Source: Cryptomeria japonica (taxonomy: Eukaryota; Streptophyta; Pinopsida; Cupressales; Cupressaceae). Taken from it: a stretch of DNA of 64,000 nt. Positions 11,826 to 25,000 of the stretch are shown in pieces. Each line of letters begins with the position of its first letter. The stretch's first letter is position 1. A model generated the notes under the pieces. It was not told the DNA's origin and did no database searches. It worked only from the letters and a program-made list of their open reading frames with translations. The stretch covers positions 121,396,640 to 121,460,639 of the forward strand of contig NC_081410.1 of the NCBI RefSeq assembly GCF_030272615.1, read 5' to 3'. A program made the translations under genes and the position numbers.

Positions 11826-12478
11826 ATGACCGGCTCAAAATTTATCATTAAGGCATTTCTGGACCCACTCTTTTGCTTTGGCGTTGATACTCCGATTTCT
11901 TTAGCAACCCTAACAGACAAGCAAATTTTAAGGAAATCACGAATCAGAGATTGAAGAGGCTACTTCATAGCACGGATGCTTTGGTCATTTTGGCAGTAAC
12001 AATGGTCTTGGGAAGGGGTCACCTCGACAAAAACGAGTATTATAAGGATAATACTCAAATTTCCTCAAGATTTGTGGCTTCCATGTTGGATAATCACCTG
12101 CCCAAGGTAGAGGTGAAAGAGTTGGCTAACCATCTTTTCGATCCGAACCTGTTGGTTGGCTTAGGTAAAATTTTAATGTATGTCGTGCATGGGACTGGCC
12201 TTCCGTGACCTGGGGATCTAGCTTCAATCTCAGACTCAGAAGAATCAATTACATTCTACCCTTTTCTTCTAGACCTCAAGGATCCAACCCTCATGAAACA
12301 TAGGGCTATCGTTGTTGTGGCACATGCTTTTCTAAAATGGAAGTTCTCTACAAATTATGTTGAGGATACGGATAAGAAGGAAAAATTCAGAGATTTCGCC
12401 ATTTTAAATTGCTTTCTCATTCCTAAAGAAGAAAATGATACCCCCATCCAAAAGGGAAACACTTCAGTTCAAATGTAG
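11826..12478 (+). pseudogene. Unclassified broken coding sequence (about 218 codons)
   Basis: An ATG at 11826 opens 42 codons (beginning MTGSKFIIKAFLDPLF) that stop at 11952-11954. At almost the same point a second frame takes over at 11951 (LKRLLHSTDALVILAV...) and runs to 12478 with a single TGA at 12206-12208. One frameshift near 11950 and one stop would therefore join about 218 codons of ordinary protein-like composition. It contains no motif I recognise. It lies about 900 bp past the LINE RNase H and could be part of another mobile element (gag-like) or a captured host exon. No splice sites were assigned. Confidence 0.4.
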
Positions 12479-12684
12479 AGAGGCCAAGGTAGCGGTCAAG
12501 GGCAGAGTAGCCAAGTGTAATGTCTCGTACTAAGTTTAGGCCTTTTTTAACCATAATTAATCCAACTCAACATACTTATGACTTAAACCAAATTGATTAG
12601 GAGACAAAACTATCTTAAATATCGTATTTCCCAACTTCTTATTCAATCTGATTTATAATCTTATATTTACTTGTTCATTCAAAT

Positions 12685-12687
<3 letters not shown>

Positions 12688-12738
<51 letters not shown>
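12688..12738. repeat. (TA)n microsatellite
   Basis: An uninterrupted run of TA dinucleotides, about 25 units. Confidence 0.95.
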
Positions 12739-12741
<3 letters not shown>

Positions 12742-15700
12742 GATAGTATTATAATGTACATTTTACTACAACGTGATTCTTATAAAAATATTATAATAAT
12801 TATAATCATTATATTATTTCCTATAATTATATTATTATAAGTCCTACATAAGAACATTATCGTGCTTCATATATTAAGCATTCTTATTAAATTTGCATAC
12901 AGAGCTCCACTCTCACACACTTTTCAAATCATGAACTTCCTCCCCCTTTGCATTTCTATTCTTCTTTATTTATTTCGCCGAATTGCAAGAGTCATATCCC
13001 TTGGAAAACATTCTTTCATTCGAATAGCATTTCACTCTGTTATAATTTTAATTACCAAAAATTAAGGCGGATCTCAGCCTTTTGGGAAATGATGCCTTTT
13101 TATCTTTTATTAGCAAATTAGTTTAACTTCAAATCATTTTCGCACTATCGAGTCCAACTGCTTTGTTCTCATTAATGGATATCGAGAATTCACTCTTCAC
13201 CAAACAAAATCTCTTTCTATGAAATCACTGTAAACATATTTCGCTTGGTTTATGATTAGAAACACGATCTCTGGTATACGTGCCTTTATTCATAACTATT
13301 CATAAATCTTTATTTGCCACTCGTTGCATATTAGGCTTATAACGATAAAGTCGATTCTTAGCAGATTGCACTTGTTTAATCAATGACGATTGCTTCATTA
13401 TTTTTTCTATAATTGATATCTTTAATTATAAATTGGTTTCTTAACCAATCACTTCTCATTGCTTCTTATTTCAATCCTTGCATTCTCTATAGAATATATT
13501 TTTTCTTAAATGACTTCTTTGACTGTCATTATCATGCCACATAATGTTATCGTCATGTCATTATCATGCCACATAATGTTATCGTCTGAATTGTTATCTG
13601 CTTGATGAGTTTCAATCAACAATACTTGTGTCTTAATATTCTTTAGGAGAAACAATATGGTCGCTCGGTATGTATTTTTTTTATGGGTTCTTATCATTTC
13701 AAATATATTATTAATATTTAATATTAATAAATTAATTAAATAGTAATATTTAATAAATAAATTTCAAATAATCATTAGTTGGTAAATATTATATTAATCA
13801 ATAATAATAATTGCTCCATTTAGGATATATATAACGATCAAGGATGGGACATGACACCAAAGAAGCGACCCAAGAAGGGGTCGGGAGCGACCCAAGAAGG
13901 GGTGGGGGCAGAGAAAACGATTGTGGTCGCATAGTTCGTTCAGCACAATCCAGCTCCCACCCTGGATCAACCTAGGAGGGGTATTTGATACAAGAAAAAG
14001 ATTCGAATTTGTTTGCAGATATTGATTTTTGATAAGTTTTTTGAAATTACGTATCAAAATGTAATGTTGATAATTTCAGACTTTAAGTGTAGATAGGATG
14101 TTTGCTAGGTTTTTGACAAACTCTCCTTTTATTTGTGGGTTGATAATAGTTCTGATTAGGAAATTGTCATTTCTTGAGTTTTTCTGCTATGGCAGGCCCA
14201 GAAGGGCAATCAAACTGAAACTTTTTGTAATTGTGAAACTTTTTCTTTTAATATCAACTTTTTTGGCTCTGTCATGTTTATCGATTAAAAAAAGAACATT
14301 CAGCCCACTCCTCTGCCACTAAACCAGCTTATTGGAGTTGATTCTAAACAAATTATGCAGATTAGATCAAACTGCTCCCCTCATGTCATTTTCTCTTCAT
14401 GCATTTGCACCTGAAATAGAATACTAGGATTATAGTCCAAGAATAGTTTAAAATTTAATTTTCTCCAAACAACATTTCCTTCACCAATCAGGCAACGTTT
14501 TGTATAAAATACATGACATGGATTTTTAAACATCGAAAAAATACTTTTAGATTATGATCCAACTCCAGGATTTCAAAATTTCCAAAAATGTACGATTCAT
14601 TAGAAGAATTACCATGCATTTTTATTTATATCATATCAATCATGATTTATGCAAAGTCGAATACCATAACTGATAGAATTCAACTAAAAATGTTACCAAA
14701 TGACAAAATTAAAAACAACCACAAACAAAAATGCTTATTTCTAAACACATCAATGGCCCAAAACATATTGGGAATTACCCAACTTCGAACATACAAAATG
14801 GCAGATTTTTTAAAAATTTCTTCTCTTCCCGGCCTTGTTCTCTAGGTTTCCTCTAAAATTAAATTTGTTGCTTTTATTGTAAATAGATGGACCGTCCCCG
14901 GCGTTGCATAAAAACTTCAGTGAAGAGGGATTTTCTATTTTGAAATAAATATGAAGCATTGTGTATGCCATTCATAGGAGCCAATTTTAGGCACTCTAGT
15001 TCATTTGTTGGTGTGGACACACAATTGTTTTAGGATAAAATAAGACACGACAAAAAAGATCTGACCACATACAAACTCCCAAAAAAACACTCACTGAAAT
15101 CATGGCAAGTTACCTCAAGATTCAGCACAAATTATGTTGTGCTGTCAACAATGCCAATAAGAAAAAGGGGCAGAGTTTGTAGGAAAAATATTACAGAACC
15201 CTACCAAAGCCGAAATTTCTTTAAAATGAGACGAACCAAAACCAAACTCTCTACAGCTACTTCAATATATTTCCCCAACAAGCAAAAAGTAAATATAAGA
15301 ATATCTATGGAAATGAGAAAAATAACATTTTCGATTTACAACAAACACTTAAATTACCCACAGAGAAATGAAAGTGCTGAAATTTGTTTTTTTTACAAAG
15401 TAAACATGAAAATGGGTGGAATAGTTTTGGCAGGGTCATGAAGAGGTTATCTTTTGTCCGTCATAAATCCCAGACACTAAAAGTTATATAAAAATATCCA
15501 AATATTCAGTCAAGTGATTGAACATTCGGGAAAAAACGCACTGTTCTTGGTTTGATACTGGCATTCATTCATGCATATGGAAAGAGTGATGCATCCTTCC
15601 TTTGAATGTGCAATTAGTTTATCATCCTGATACCTAGATTGTAGTTGTTTCTTCCACATGCATGTGGCATTAGATGTTATCTAACAATACAGGTATACAA

Positions 15701-16428
15701 ATCCATAACCATATTAATTCATTTATATATATCAGATCCCATAGCAAATCAAAATTAAGATCATTCAATCTCACTTGCAAGTCAATCATGCTGTAAATCA
15801 TTCAATCAGTCTTACTCTATGACGAAGTGGTGATGTTTTTGAAATGTGAATCCAAACAGTTTGCGATGCTAAAACGTCATTTAACAAACCAAAGAGGTCA
15901 ACTCTAAAACATATATTTAGTATACTCAAGTTCTTCCATGCTTTTAGTCCCGTCATGTTGATTTTGCTCGTCATACACAAGATGGTGTACACCTGACTAG
16001 GAGTGTTCCTAAAAATTATAGTTGGCAAAAAAAATTAGGGTGTTCAGAAAACATGATCCATACAATGCTCCATCTAGTAAATTCAACTAGATCCACATAC
16101 CTATATACACAAGAATATGCTTTTTGGTGGGAGGAAGGCATCTCACTTTTCTCTATGTATTGGCAAACAAATGCAAGTAGCATATTAAACAAGGATTCTA
16201 GAGCACGAGCTTTGAAGGTAGTATCAGTAAGATTTCTGTAGTTTTAACTCTTCAGACATTACATGGCCAACTTCCCACAGTGGTATAGTACAAGATGGGG
16301 CTACAGCTTCAAGGTGGTGTTGTTAAAACTAAAAGGATTGGCAACATAGTTGCTTATTAAACAAAGAGTATGATCTCCGCCTTGCGGTGAAGAGACTTAT
16401 TTTCTTCTGGAAGAAGCCAATGAATAGA
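12739..16428. other. Intergenic region, minor repeats only
   Basis: It contains a 32-bp unit duplicated at 13524-13586 and a 22-bp spaced duplication of AGCGACCCAAGAAGGGGT at 13864-13903. ORFs of up to 100 codons occur (for example 15139-15441), but they are Lys/Asn/Ile-rich and show no family features, so none is called. Confidence 0.5.
13524..13586. repeat. 32-bp tandem duplication
   Basis: Two adjacent copies of a unit starting TGTCATTATCATGCC; the second lacks the last base. Confidence 0.9.
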
Positions 16429-16434
16429 TTTATT
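16429..16434 (-). terminator. Candidate poly(A) signal of the 1589-family gene
   Basis: AATAAA on the minus strand, about 170 bases past the stop codon at 16604-16606. It is a canonical hexamer at a plausible distance, but other AT-rich near-matches exist around it. Confidence 0.4.
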
Positions 16435-16603
16435 GATTCTAGTCTAGAAAAGAATGTGTTTCTACAGACTGCATTAGGCAATGTTGGGGTTCTTTCTCTC
16501 CACTACGATTGCCAAACTATTTCACATAGTCTTGTCCTCGTTGCCATCTTTCTTGGACCACTGCCTCAAATCTGTTGCCCACCTATAGTACACAATCTTG
16601 TTC

Positions 16604-19006
16604 TCATTGTTGCCTTCCTTGGACCATATGTATGTAATCGTCTAAATCCTGCAGAAACAGAGATATTATTATTTGTGAAAGGAAAATAAAGATTCCATGT
16701 TAAAAAGGACAATTATAATTGAAGGATATCATAGAAAATACCGAATTCTGCTCTTTAAACAATGATGCTAAGCAACTCATAAACCGACATTTATATACAA
16801 CCAAGACTTCTTTACAAACAATTAAATGAGTGCTATTTAGAAAGTGTTAAAAGAATGCAAAATATTATTGAAGATTGTAATAAAACAATGTGAAATGCTA
16901 ATAATAAAAAAATGAGAATGAATTTGCCTGTTACAAATTCTGTCTGTAAGCTATTCAATTAAAAGTTTTTAAGGATCTTATACAATGGTGACCTGTTGTA
17001 CTAGCCCACAACGAATGCAATAATTCTTTATCATAATAAGTTTTAATTCATCAGTTGTTTCCTCTACATATGCTGAAAGAGAAGGGAAGTACTTCAGTCT
17101 CAGTTGTAAAGTGCAGCTTGATTAAATCAACCCATACAAGACATTTGATTTCTATTTACTATCTTGTGTTAAATTTCTTGAGGCTTGTGGTTGACATGAC
17201 ATGAGAGGTTAGGCTGGATGTAATGTAAGTAAACTCCATGCTGATATGCCTTTTGAATAAGCTACAAAATATTGAGTCAGCTGTCTGCAGAAGAGAGGAC
17301 AATGCATCATAAAACTATATAAATCTTATTGACTATATGCTTTTGCCTAATGCACGTACATTGTAAACTGGACAAGAAGTGTTATGTCCAGTGTCAGACA
17401 GGTGATAACATGTAAGACCCCTTGCGAGGTTAACATGTGTGGTCTCAAGTTCAACCATTAGCCCTTGAACACTAATGCTATACGAACAGAAATGAACATA
17501 AAGCCTCTTCTTGACAGTATACAAACATACACTCAATTAGAGACGTGTCTACAAAGTCTAACTTCAGCTTCACAAAATACAGCTGAATTGCATGTCATAT
17601 AAACAAGGATAACTCTAATACCTTATCTTCATATGAATCATACATAGGCTCTGCGATAGGTCCAACAGTTCTGCGCTCACCTGTAAGAAAATCATATGTT
17701 AGAAACATGTCATATATTAATCAAGTTTGTAAAAATCATGAGAATAATAATCTGATAAAATACTTGCCTGTATTTTGAAAGGGAGTACTCAAAAAAGGAC
17801 CCATACTGGAAGACGAAAATGAGGGACCAGAAAAACTCCCTGCAAGGCATGGAAGTGCTAAAACTAGTTAATACATAACATGAATTCCCAGGTGAGATGA
17901 AAAAAGAATTTTTCTTCATGTTTTCGATATGTTGGAATAATGTAATTGGTTAGGTTGAAGTTCACAAGTTTGGTCTCAGAAAAATTCTTTGGTCTCATAA
18001 GTTGCAAATGTTTCCATTAAAAAAATAATGTAACAAGCTCTAATAATTAAGAAAATAAGAAAATTATACTGTACCTTGATTAGGTTGGAACACTGTCCTC
18101 AAGTCTGACATACTCCTGTCTATGGAAGACTGACCAGTGGTTCCTGGCATACCTTCCAAACTTCCCATATGTAAGAATCCATCCCCATTGAGATCAACCA
18201 TATTACGATTTGTATATGGAGTACCCGATAGCATTGATGGGTTAGAGAAGAAAGCTTCATTCCCAAACATTGCTGAACCTTGATTGAAATCCACGTTACT
18301 CATGGATGTGGAATCAAATATGGATGAATGCATGGGAGTAGGCCTTTCTGTGACCCTGTCTACCTTGCTACTGCAATTGATATATTGTCAGTTTCACAAT
18401 CATGTTTGCAGATTTGAAAAATAAATTACAATTCAGGAATTTAAGTAGAACAAAGGAAAAAGGAAAAATAAAAAAAGGAATCCTACTCTGCTCCAATATG
18501 CACATGGGATGAATGTATGTTGTGTTGCATAAGCTGATTAGCAAGCTCACTGGAAACAACATGAGGCTGCATGTTTGTTTGAAGCTGTGATTGTTGAAAA
18601 TCTAGTAATAAAAGTACACAATATTTCAAATTGTGCAACATTAGTAACTATCCCATTCAAACATTGGCAAATCTTGTCGAACAGAACCTAAGAATTATAA
18701 AATAGAAGTTCAGTACCTATTGTGTTTTGTATTTATGGAAATTATTTACAGCATCCACCCTTACAAGTTCATAAAATATGACCATATAGACATTATTATA
18801 AAGGTTTAAATACTTGGAAGGATTTGAGTGCATCTCAATATTTGCAGACATTAGAAAATTGGATGTACCTAGTGCACTTTCCATTACCATGACCTGGTGC
18901 TGTTGCTCAAGCAGATGATTGAATAGCAAAATTTGCTCTTTTACTTTTAGCCATATATAATACTTCCTGAAAAAATCATTGTTTTCCCTTTCCAGCCTTT
19001 GCCACA
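16604..19006 (-). other. Coding exons 4-9 of the 1589-family gene
   Basis: Exon 4 (18869-19006) opens after TTTGACAG and completes the Val codon split with exon 3, giving [12 protein letters not shown]. Exon 5 is 18487-18601 and exon 6 is 18075-18370 (99 residues of Ser/Met/Asn/Gly-rich sequence). Exon 7 is 17768-17839, exon 8 is 17622-17680 and exon 9 is 16604-16648, ending [12 protein letters not shown]-stop. Introns 4-8 measure 267, 116, 235, 87 and 973 bp. Every partial codon joins in frame (Val, Asp, Asp, Gly, Gly), which is hard to explain by chance. Confidence 0.82.
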
Positions 19007-22000
19007 CTGTCAAATTCATTAGCAAATTGCTCATCAGATAGAAAGAAATATAGAGCTTTGGTTGTTAACTTAAAAAATGTTCAGTCTAGTTCAACCATGT
19101 AAAAACTAGTTGAAACATGAAAAGGATATCTTGGATTTTGTGCATAAAAAGTGTCTTGGTTCTTTGAAAGCCGAAACAGAGCATTCTATTTGCAACAAAC
19201 ATAAGTCTCCTTTTGGGTGTATCCATTCTAAATGGTTCAAAAGACAATGGCAGATAATTCAACAAATAATAATGATAGAACACCATAAGATAAAAAGCTG
19301 ACTCATTGTGAAATACTACATACATTATACCTGAGGTTACCCCTCAAGGCGAGAACCAAGCATGCAAAACTTGAAGTATTTCATGAACAGATAGTACTCA
19401 AATCTTAAGGGAAGCACTGTAAACATATTGAACAGTGGCTTATTTAGAGACCAATAAACCTAACATAGTCATCCGAGGCTCTTCGTCCTTAATAGTAACT
19501 CCTAAAATATAACCTTCCATATAGCTTGAAGCATTTTCATCCAGATTTGATTGGCAATCTGGACAGAACACTACGTTGTTTAGTTCCTAATAAATTAACT
19601 TGTTCTGTTATGTTGTACCCAACTATGTATTAATTACTTGTTGACTTCTAGGTAGTCCCTAGGAATTAGTTGTAAGTGGTTTCTGATGGTTGCGTTCTAT
19701 TTGACATCTGTCAGGCACTTCAAATATGCTTCTCATGGTCAGGGAAAGGACTTCTGACTGTTGGCTGATCATCCTTGGTCTACCTATATGTAAAGAAGTC
19801 CACATGAATAAAACTTAGACTATTATATGTCCATTACTCAATCTAGTATACATTGTGTTTAATGTTCATTTATGCAATTGCTAGTCTTATCAAACAAATG
19901 AGTGAACATTGGTAACATTGCCTATATGAAATCAGGTCATACTCATAAAGAATCAGCATTGGTCAATACCTATTGATAACCACAGTAAAGATTGACAAAA
20001 TTCATGCAACTAATACAAAACAAAGGTGGCAGGAGAAGATCAAAGCATATTCAAGGTAAGATTATGAAGTTAGACAATCCCTCTGACTGGTAGAACAACA
20101 AGAACAAAGGAGGCTGAAAGAAGCATCAGACTCTAGAAATCTATCAATACTATTATGTCAACGGAGCTGAAGTCAAAGCATGAATTGAATCCAAAGTTGA
20201 GAAGGCATGAGAGTCAATGTTACACGACTTGGACTTGGCCCAAACTGGGCAAGCTGATTTTTGACTTGGACTTGGACTTGGCCCAAACTGGGCGAGCTGA
20301 TTTTTGACTTGGACTTGGACTTGGCCTTAAGCTTGGCCAAGATTCGGCAAATTGAACCACAAGATATAGAGATTTTTAAGAATTTAAAGCTTTTATCATG
20401 CATCCTTCAATAAATAAACTTTAAATACACAATAAACAAATCAATAGAAGTACTTTAATCACGTACACAAGTATACATCAATTACAAGATTACAAAAGTG
20501 GATTTTACCTGAAGAAACCATTTTTTTTTAAATATATAAATATTGCAAGTGTTTTAGGCATATAAAACTCATGGATTATGATATCCATGGCATCAAAAGC
20601 AAAAATCACAATATGAAGTCATGAATGATGGTAAAAAGGAGATTGTATTGCTTAGCCTAGTTTTTGCTATCTCTATGTGGAGTCGTCCACTTGTATCTCA
20701 AACAAGTGTACAAATACTCCGCTACAGCTATAGGAGAATTACTTAGGAAAGGGATTGAGTTAGCGAAGTGACATTATAAACGTAATTCAATTACTGAGGA
20801 TTTAATTGGGCAAAAGTTTAAAGAATAAAAAAATGTCATTTTTCCATTTGGCATAGCCCAAAATGATTTTTATTTTTTGCTTTTTAAAACTAGAGCAAGG
20901 GTTTGGGGCTGGCAGCACCCCCAACAAGGTTGAGGGGCAATCATTTTTCGTAATTTCATTGCTTTTAACCAACCTCCAAGAATCCTCCAAACTCTTCAAA
21001 AAACGCTTGACTTTCATGCTTTTATGTTCAAATGTTTTCAAATTTTTTACTCTTTTTTTTAAATCTTGAACTAACCGAGTCTTAACAATAGGACTTGTTG
21101 GGTTTAGCAAGTCTAACTAGACTTGTAGGGTTTCTTGGTCTTGAGTCCCTAAGCCTCGATTTGCTCTACCCACCTCAAGGCTCATTGAGTCTTGTGACAT
21201 TGATGAGGGTATCCAAATGACTATAAATCTCCAAGAGCCTAGCATATGGAGGAAGAGTGGGTCAAGGTTGCCAAGCAACTCCTCCTTTCTAAAGAAGCAT
21301 GCATTGATCTTGTGAGTCAAGTTTGGTTGGAGGAAATAACTAAATCTTCAAAGTTAATTGAGTCCCCTCTAGATTAGGGAAGTTTTTGTGGCGAAATGGA
21401 GTCTCAAGATATCCTCGCAAACAAAGAGAAGGAAGCATATTAAGCGATCCTCCAAGGCATCAAAGATTTGTTGATCAAGGAACTCGAGCCTAAGACACTT
21501 AAGGGTGGTAGTAAATGTTTGGACCACTTAAGTCTTTGAAAGGGTTGAAGGTCTAGACATGTCTAGAAGTGTTCAAAGAATGAAGGAATGTCTCAAACAC
21601 AACTTCCTGAGAAAGTTTTTGACATAGTAGCCACATCAAGCAATGGTTACTCCTTTGACAAATCCTAACGTTGAAAGGTAGGAAGTGTTGATGTTCATCA
21701 GAGATGGATCTAAAGACCTTATAAAACACTAAAAAAAATGTATTACTATATGGACTATGAACGGGCAAACAAACCATTGGCACATTGCAAAGAGTTGGTG
21801 CACCTATGTTGGACAAGCTAGGGAAAGCATTTGAGCAATGTTTCAAACTCTTGAGGATCAACAATGAGATTGTCACTAAACTATACACTACCCAACAAGG
21901 TAAACATGAAAATGCATGTTACGACTATAACAAAAGGCTCAAGAAATTACACGAGATTGGAGAAGGAACCCATTGATGGGCTAAAAAAGCAATGGTTCAT

Positions 22001-25000
22001 CAAAGTGTTAATAACATCACTGTGAAAGAAGATGAAAATAATACCTCCCTCATTGTATGAGGATGCATACATGGCGATGGACATAAAGAACAAAACCAAG
22101 AGATCCTCATACTCGAGGGAAAGCAAAGATGATTTTGATTCAAGTGATTATGAGTCAAAATAAAACTAGGTTCTTAGACATGAGACTTGAGAATGACGAA
22201 AGAGTTAAAGGACATGAAATAAGAGGGATAAAAACTTTGGTGTATCAACTATAAAATAGGTCACACCAAAACTAATTGTCCAAAGAAGATGTTTCGTGAA
22301 ATTTGTCAAGTCATAGGCCATTCAATTACGAAGTGCCCATACAATCTAAAAAGAAGAATGCCCAAGTATTTTTTTCTCAAGGAGAGCCATCAACACCAAA
22401 TACTTGCCTGAACACATCTACAAGTGCATCACTTGGTGGATATTGCAACCAAAGTGTAGGTGGAGCTAGGTGACAAATAGAGTGTGATGGCCAAGGCCAA
22501 GCAATTATACAATGTTGAAAATACAAAAAAGTGGGGACATTTCACAAGAAATTGCTCTACCAATCAAGGGACTTTTGGACTTCTCTGTCAATTGTGTTGA
22601 CCCGATGATCATGGAGATGGTAATTGTCCAAAGCAAGCCAACAATGAGATCTCAAACAAGAAAGGCAGACTACTTGGACCACCAATAGAGAAGCAATGAT
22701 TAGCAGAAAAAAAGCAGAGTATGGGAAGCAAATGACAAAAGAAATGCAACAATCCCATGCAAAGGCAACCGCTACGAGGAAACTCAGATTGGACAAGGCT
22801 AATGCAAGGCAAGCATTGCAAACCATAGTTATTGTAAAGGTAATAGATTTGTTGCATAGCATTCCAAAATTGAAGGAAGCCATATCTATAAATGCTCAAA
22901 TTTCTAACTGCAACATGGAAGCCATATCTATAAATTCTCAAATTTCTAAGTGGAGCTAAAAAGGAATCCCTTATGGAGCCTCCTCTGTTGAGGAATCAAG
23001 TAATTAACCCCATGTTGTTGACAATGAATTTAGCTCGATGACCAACAATGATACACATGGACAAATTGTTCTTCTAGCTCTTGCATTTTGGAGGCCCCTT
23101 AACAGTTTCCAGGTGATCCTTTTCCAACTTGTTACTACCTTATCATTATGGATGGTATTCTAGCACTAGCATTTTTTATATCTCTGATATTATGATTATA
23201 ATCAAAACTAAATTTTAATCTTTTGCATTACATCTTACTTAAATCTCTTTTCATTAAGATATCTTTTTATCTTTCAATCCAATCTCGCTGTTTGTGGAGG
23301 TAGAAATGCCAAAATGGGGGTTTGACTGAGGCAAGCCACTAAATAGCCACCCAACATTTTCCTCCTCCTTTGTGTGTAGGTTATTTGGAGTTCAAATAGC
23401 GATAATCTGGTGATGTCCATTCTTTATTTTATTATTTCATCTTGCCCTATATCATCTTGGTATACATATTTTTATCTTTCAAATAGATGTGTTTTTTGGT
23501 ATACCATGTTGGTAATAGTCTTTTATTTGTGCAAATATAGATTTTCACTCCATCATGTTACTATCTGTTTTCTGTCCGTACGGGACAACAGTGTGCCGGG
23601 ATGTAGTCCATTCGTGGCACTGGTATCTGTGGCAGGGGGTTCAAACAAGTTACAAAAGCATCTTTATAACTAGTCCTTTCTATTTCTGATATTACCAAGT
23701 TGTAATTTTCTGTACAGAAATAGATATTCTTATCAGTTTATTAGAATTGGAAAATAGCATTGAAACTGTATAAATAAGTTTCAATTCCAGATTGTAAAAA
23801 CTTCATAAAAAGGATAAATTGGGTTGTTAAGTAACATATGATTCATCTGAATGTAGTAGAAAGTTTAGATCTAAAAAAACACTTCTCTTTTGTAGAACTC
23901 AATTTTCTATCTTATAGGTGTATCAGTTACCAAAATGGGCATCTTCACCCTCTTTTGTAGATGTTCTATCAAAGTTGCTTGTGCATATTTTATTTGTTTA
24001 ATGTGGGACACCTGCTTAGACTCTATTGAATAGCATTTACTGAGAGGTGTAGTATAATGTGATGTCCCCTTCTAGTTGACATCTGTCAGCTGAGTAGATT
24101 AGCCTATCATTGACCCTCGTAGGCTAATGAGGTTGGGTAGAGAGTCCTCCAGAGTTTGATTCACCACCTTCAGAGCAAGCACTCCAGGTCTGGTCTTCAT
24201 TTGAGGTCTCCAGGACTCCGTTTGAGATACTTTCTATTTTTAGCAGTCCTGCTATTTATAGCCAGTAGGTTGGGCAAGGACAGATTATGGTTTGGTAGTC
24301 TCCAGTTCAGACGGCAGACATTTCTGATGAATACTTAGAGAGATTAATATTTAATTATTTTTAATTAAATATTAAATGGCGAACTTTAATCTTTTAATGT
24401 TTTAAAAAGTCACTTTAAGTTATAACTTAAGTGAGGGTCTATTTCTCATCAGATGGGGCCAGTTTTTATATTAAATGGAAGATGATTTATTTTTGACACT
24501 TCAATAGTCAAAAATAAATAATAAAATTTAAAACATCATTAAAGGCCAAGTCGCACCTTTCTTGGGAATCGTGCCAACCCTAAATGAAGAAGAATTAAAG
24601 AAGATTTTAGGTCTTCTTTTTCATTATGCTAAGTTTTGATATTTTTGTTTGGAGCTCTGAGAGGAGTTTTGGCCTAGGGTTTCAATAGAAGATTCTTCTG
24701 CAGTGATCAGAGGTATCGGTACAGGAAAACATGGGATTCTTGTGCAACAGCATCAGAGGTTGTGAAATATCAGCTGATCTTGCTCTTTCAGTTGGTTTTA
24801 TCCAGAAACCAAGATTGGACAGATTGGAAAGGGGTTTATTAATTTTTATGCAAAAGATTGATTGCAGCCACAGAGTCAGAACAGAGGGAGGAATAAGTGT
24901 GTGACAGATGGGGCTTTTGTGCATGTACAGCTTGCTGACCTGCCGTACCTTTCTTCCTTGAAAGGGTACGATTTTTGCTTAGGAGGAGTCCGAAAATTCC

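Noticed and set aside
12517-13870. Possible solo LTR: TGTAATGTCTCG at 12517, with a facing TGTCATGTCCC start on the minus strand near 13853
   Set aside because: The two starts face each other rather than forming TG...CA limits of one LTR, and no target duplication was seen.
17333-17536. Minus-strand ORF with a tRNA-like GGTTGAACTTG
   Set aside because: No cloverleaf can be drawn; it lies within intron 8.
22557-22941. Minus-strand ORFs of 108 and 110 codons
   Set aside because: They are antisense shadows of the zinc-knuckle Gag remnant and its downstream sequence.
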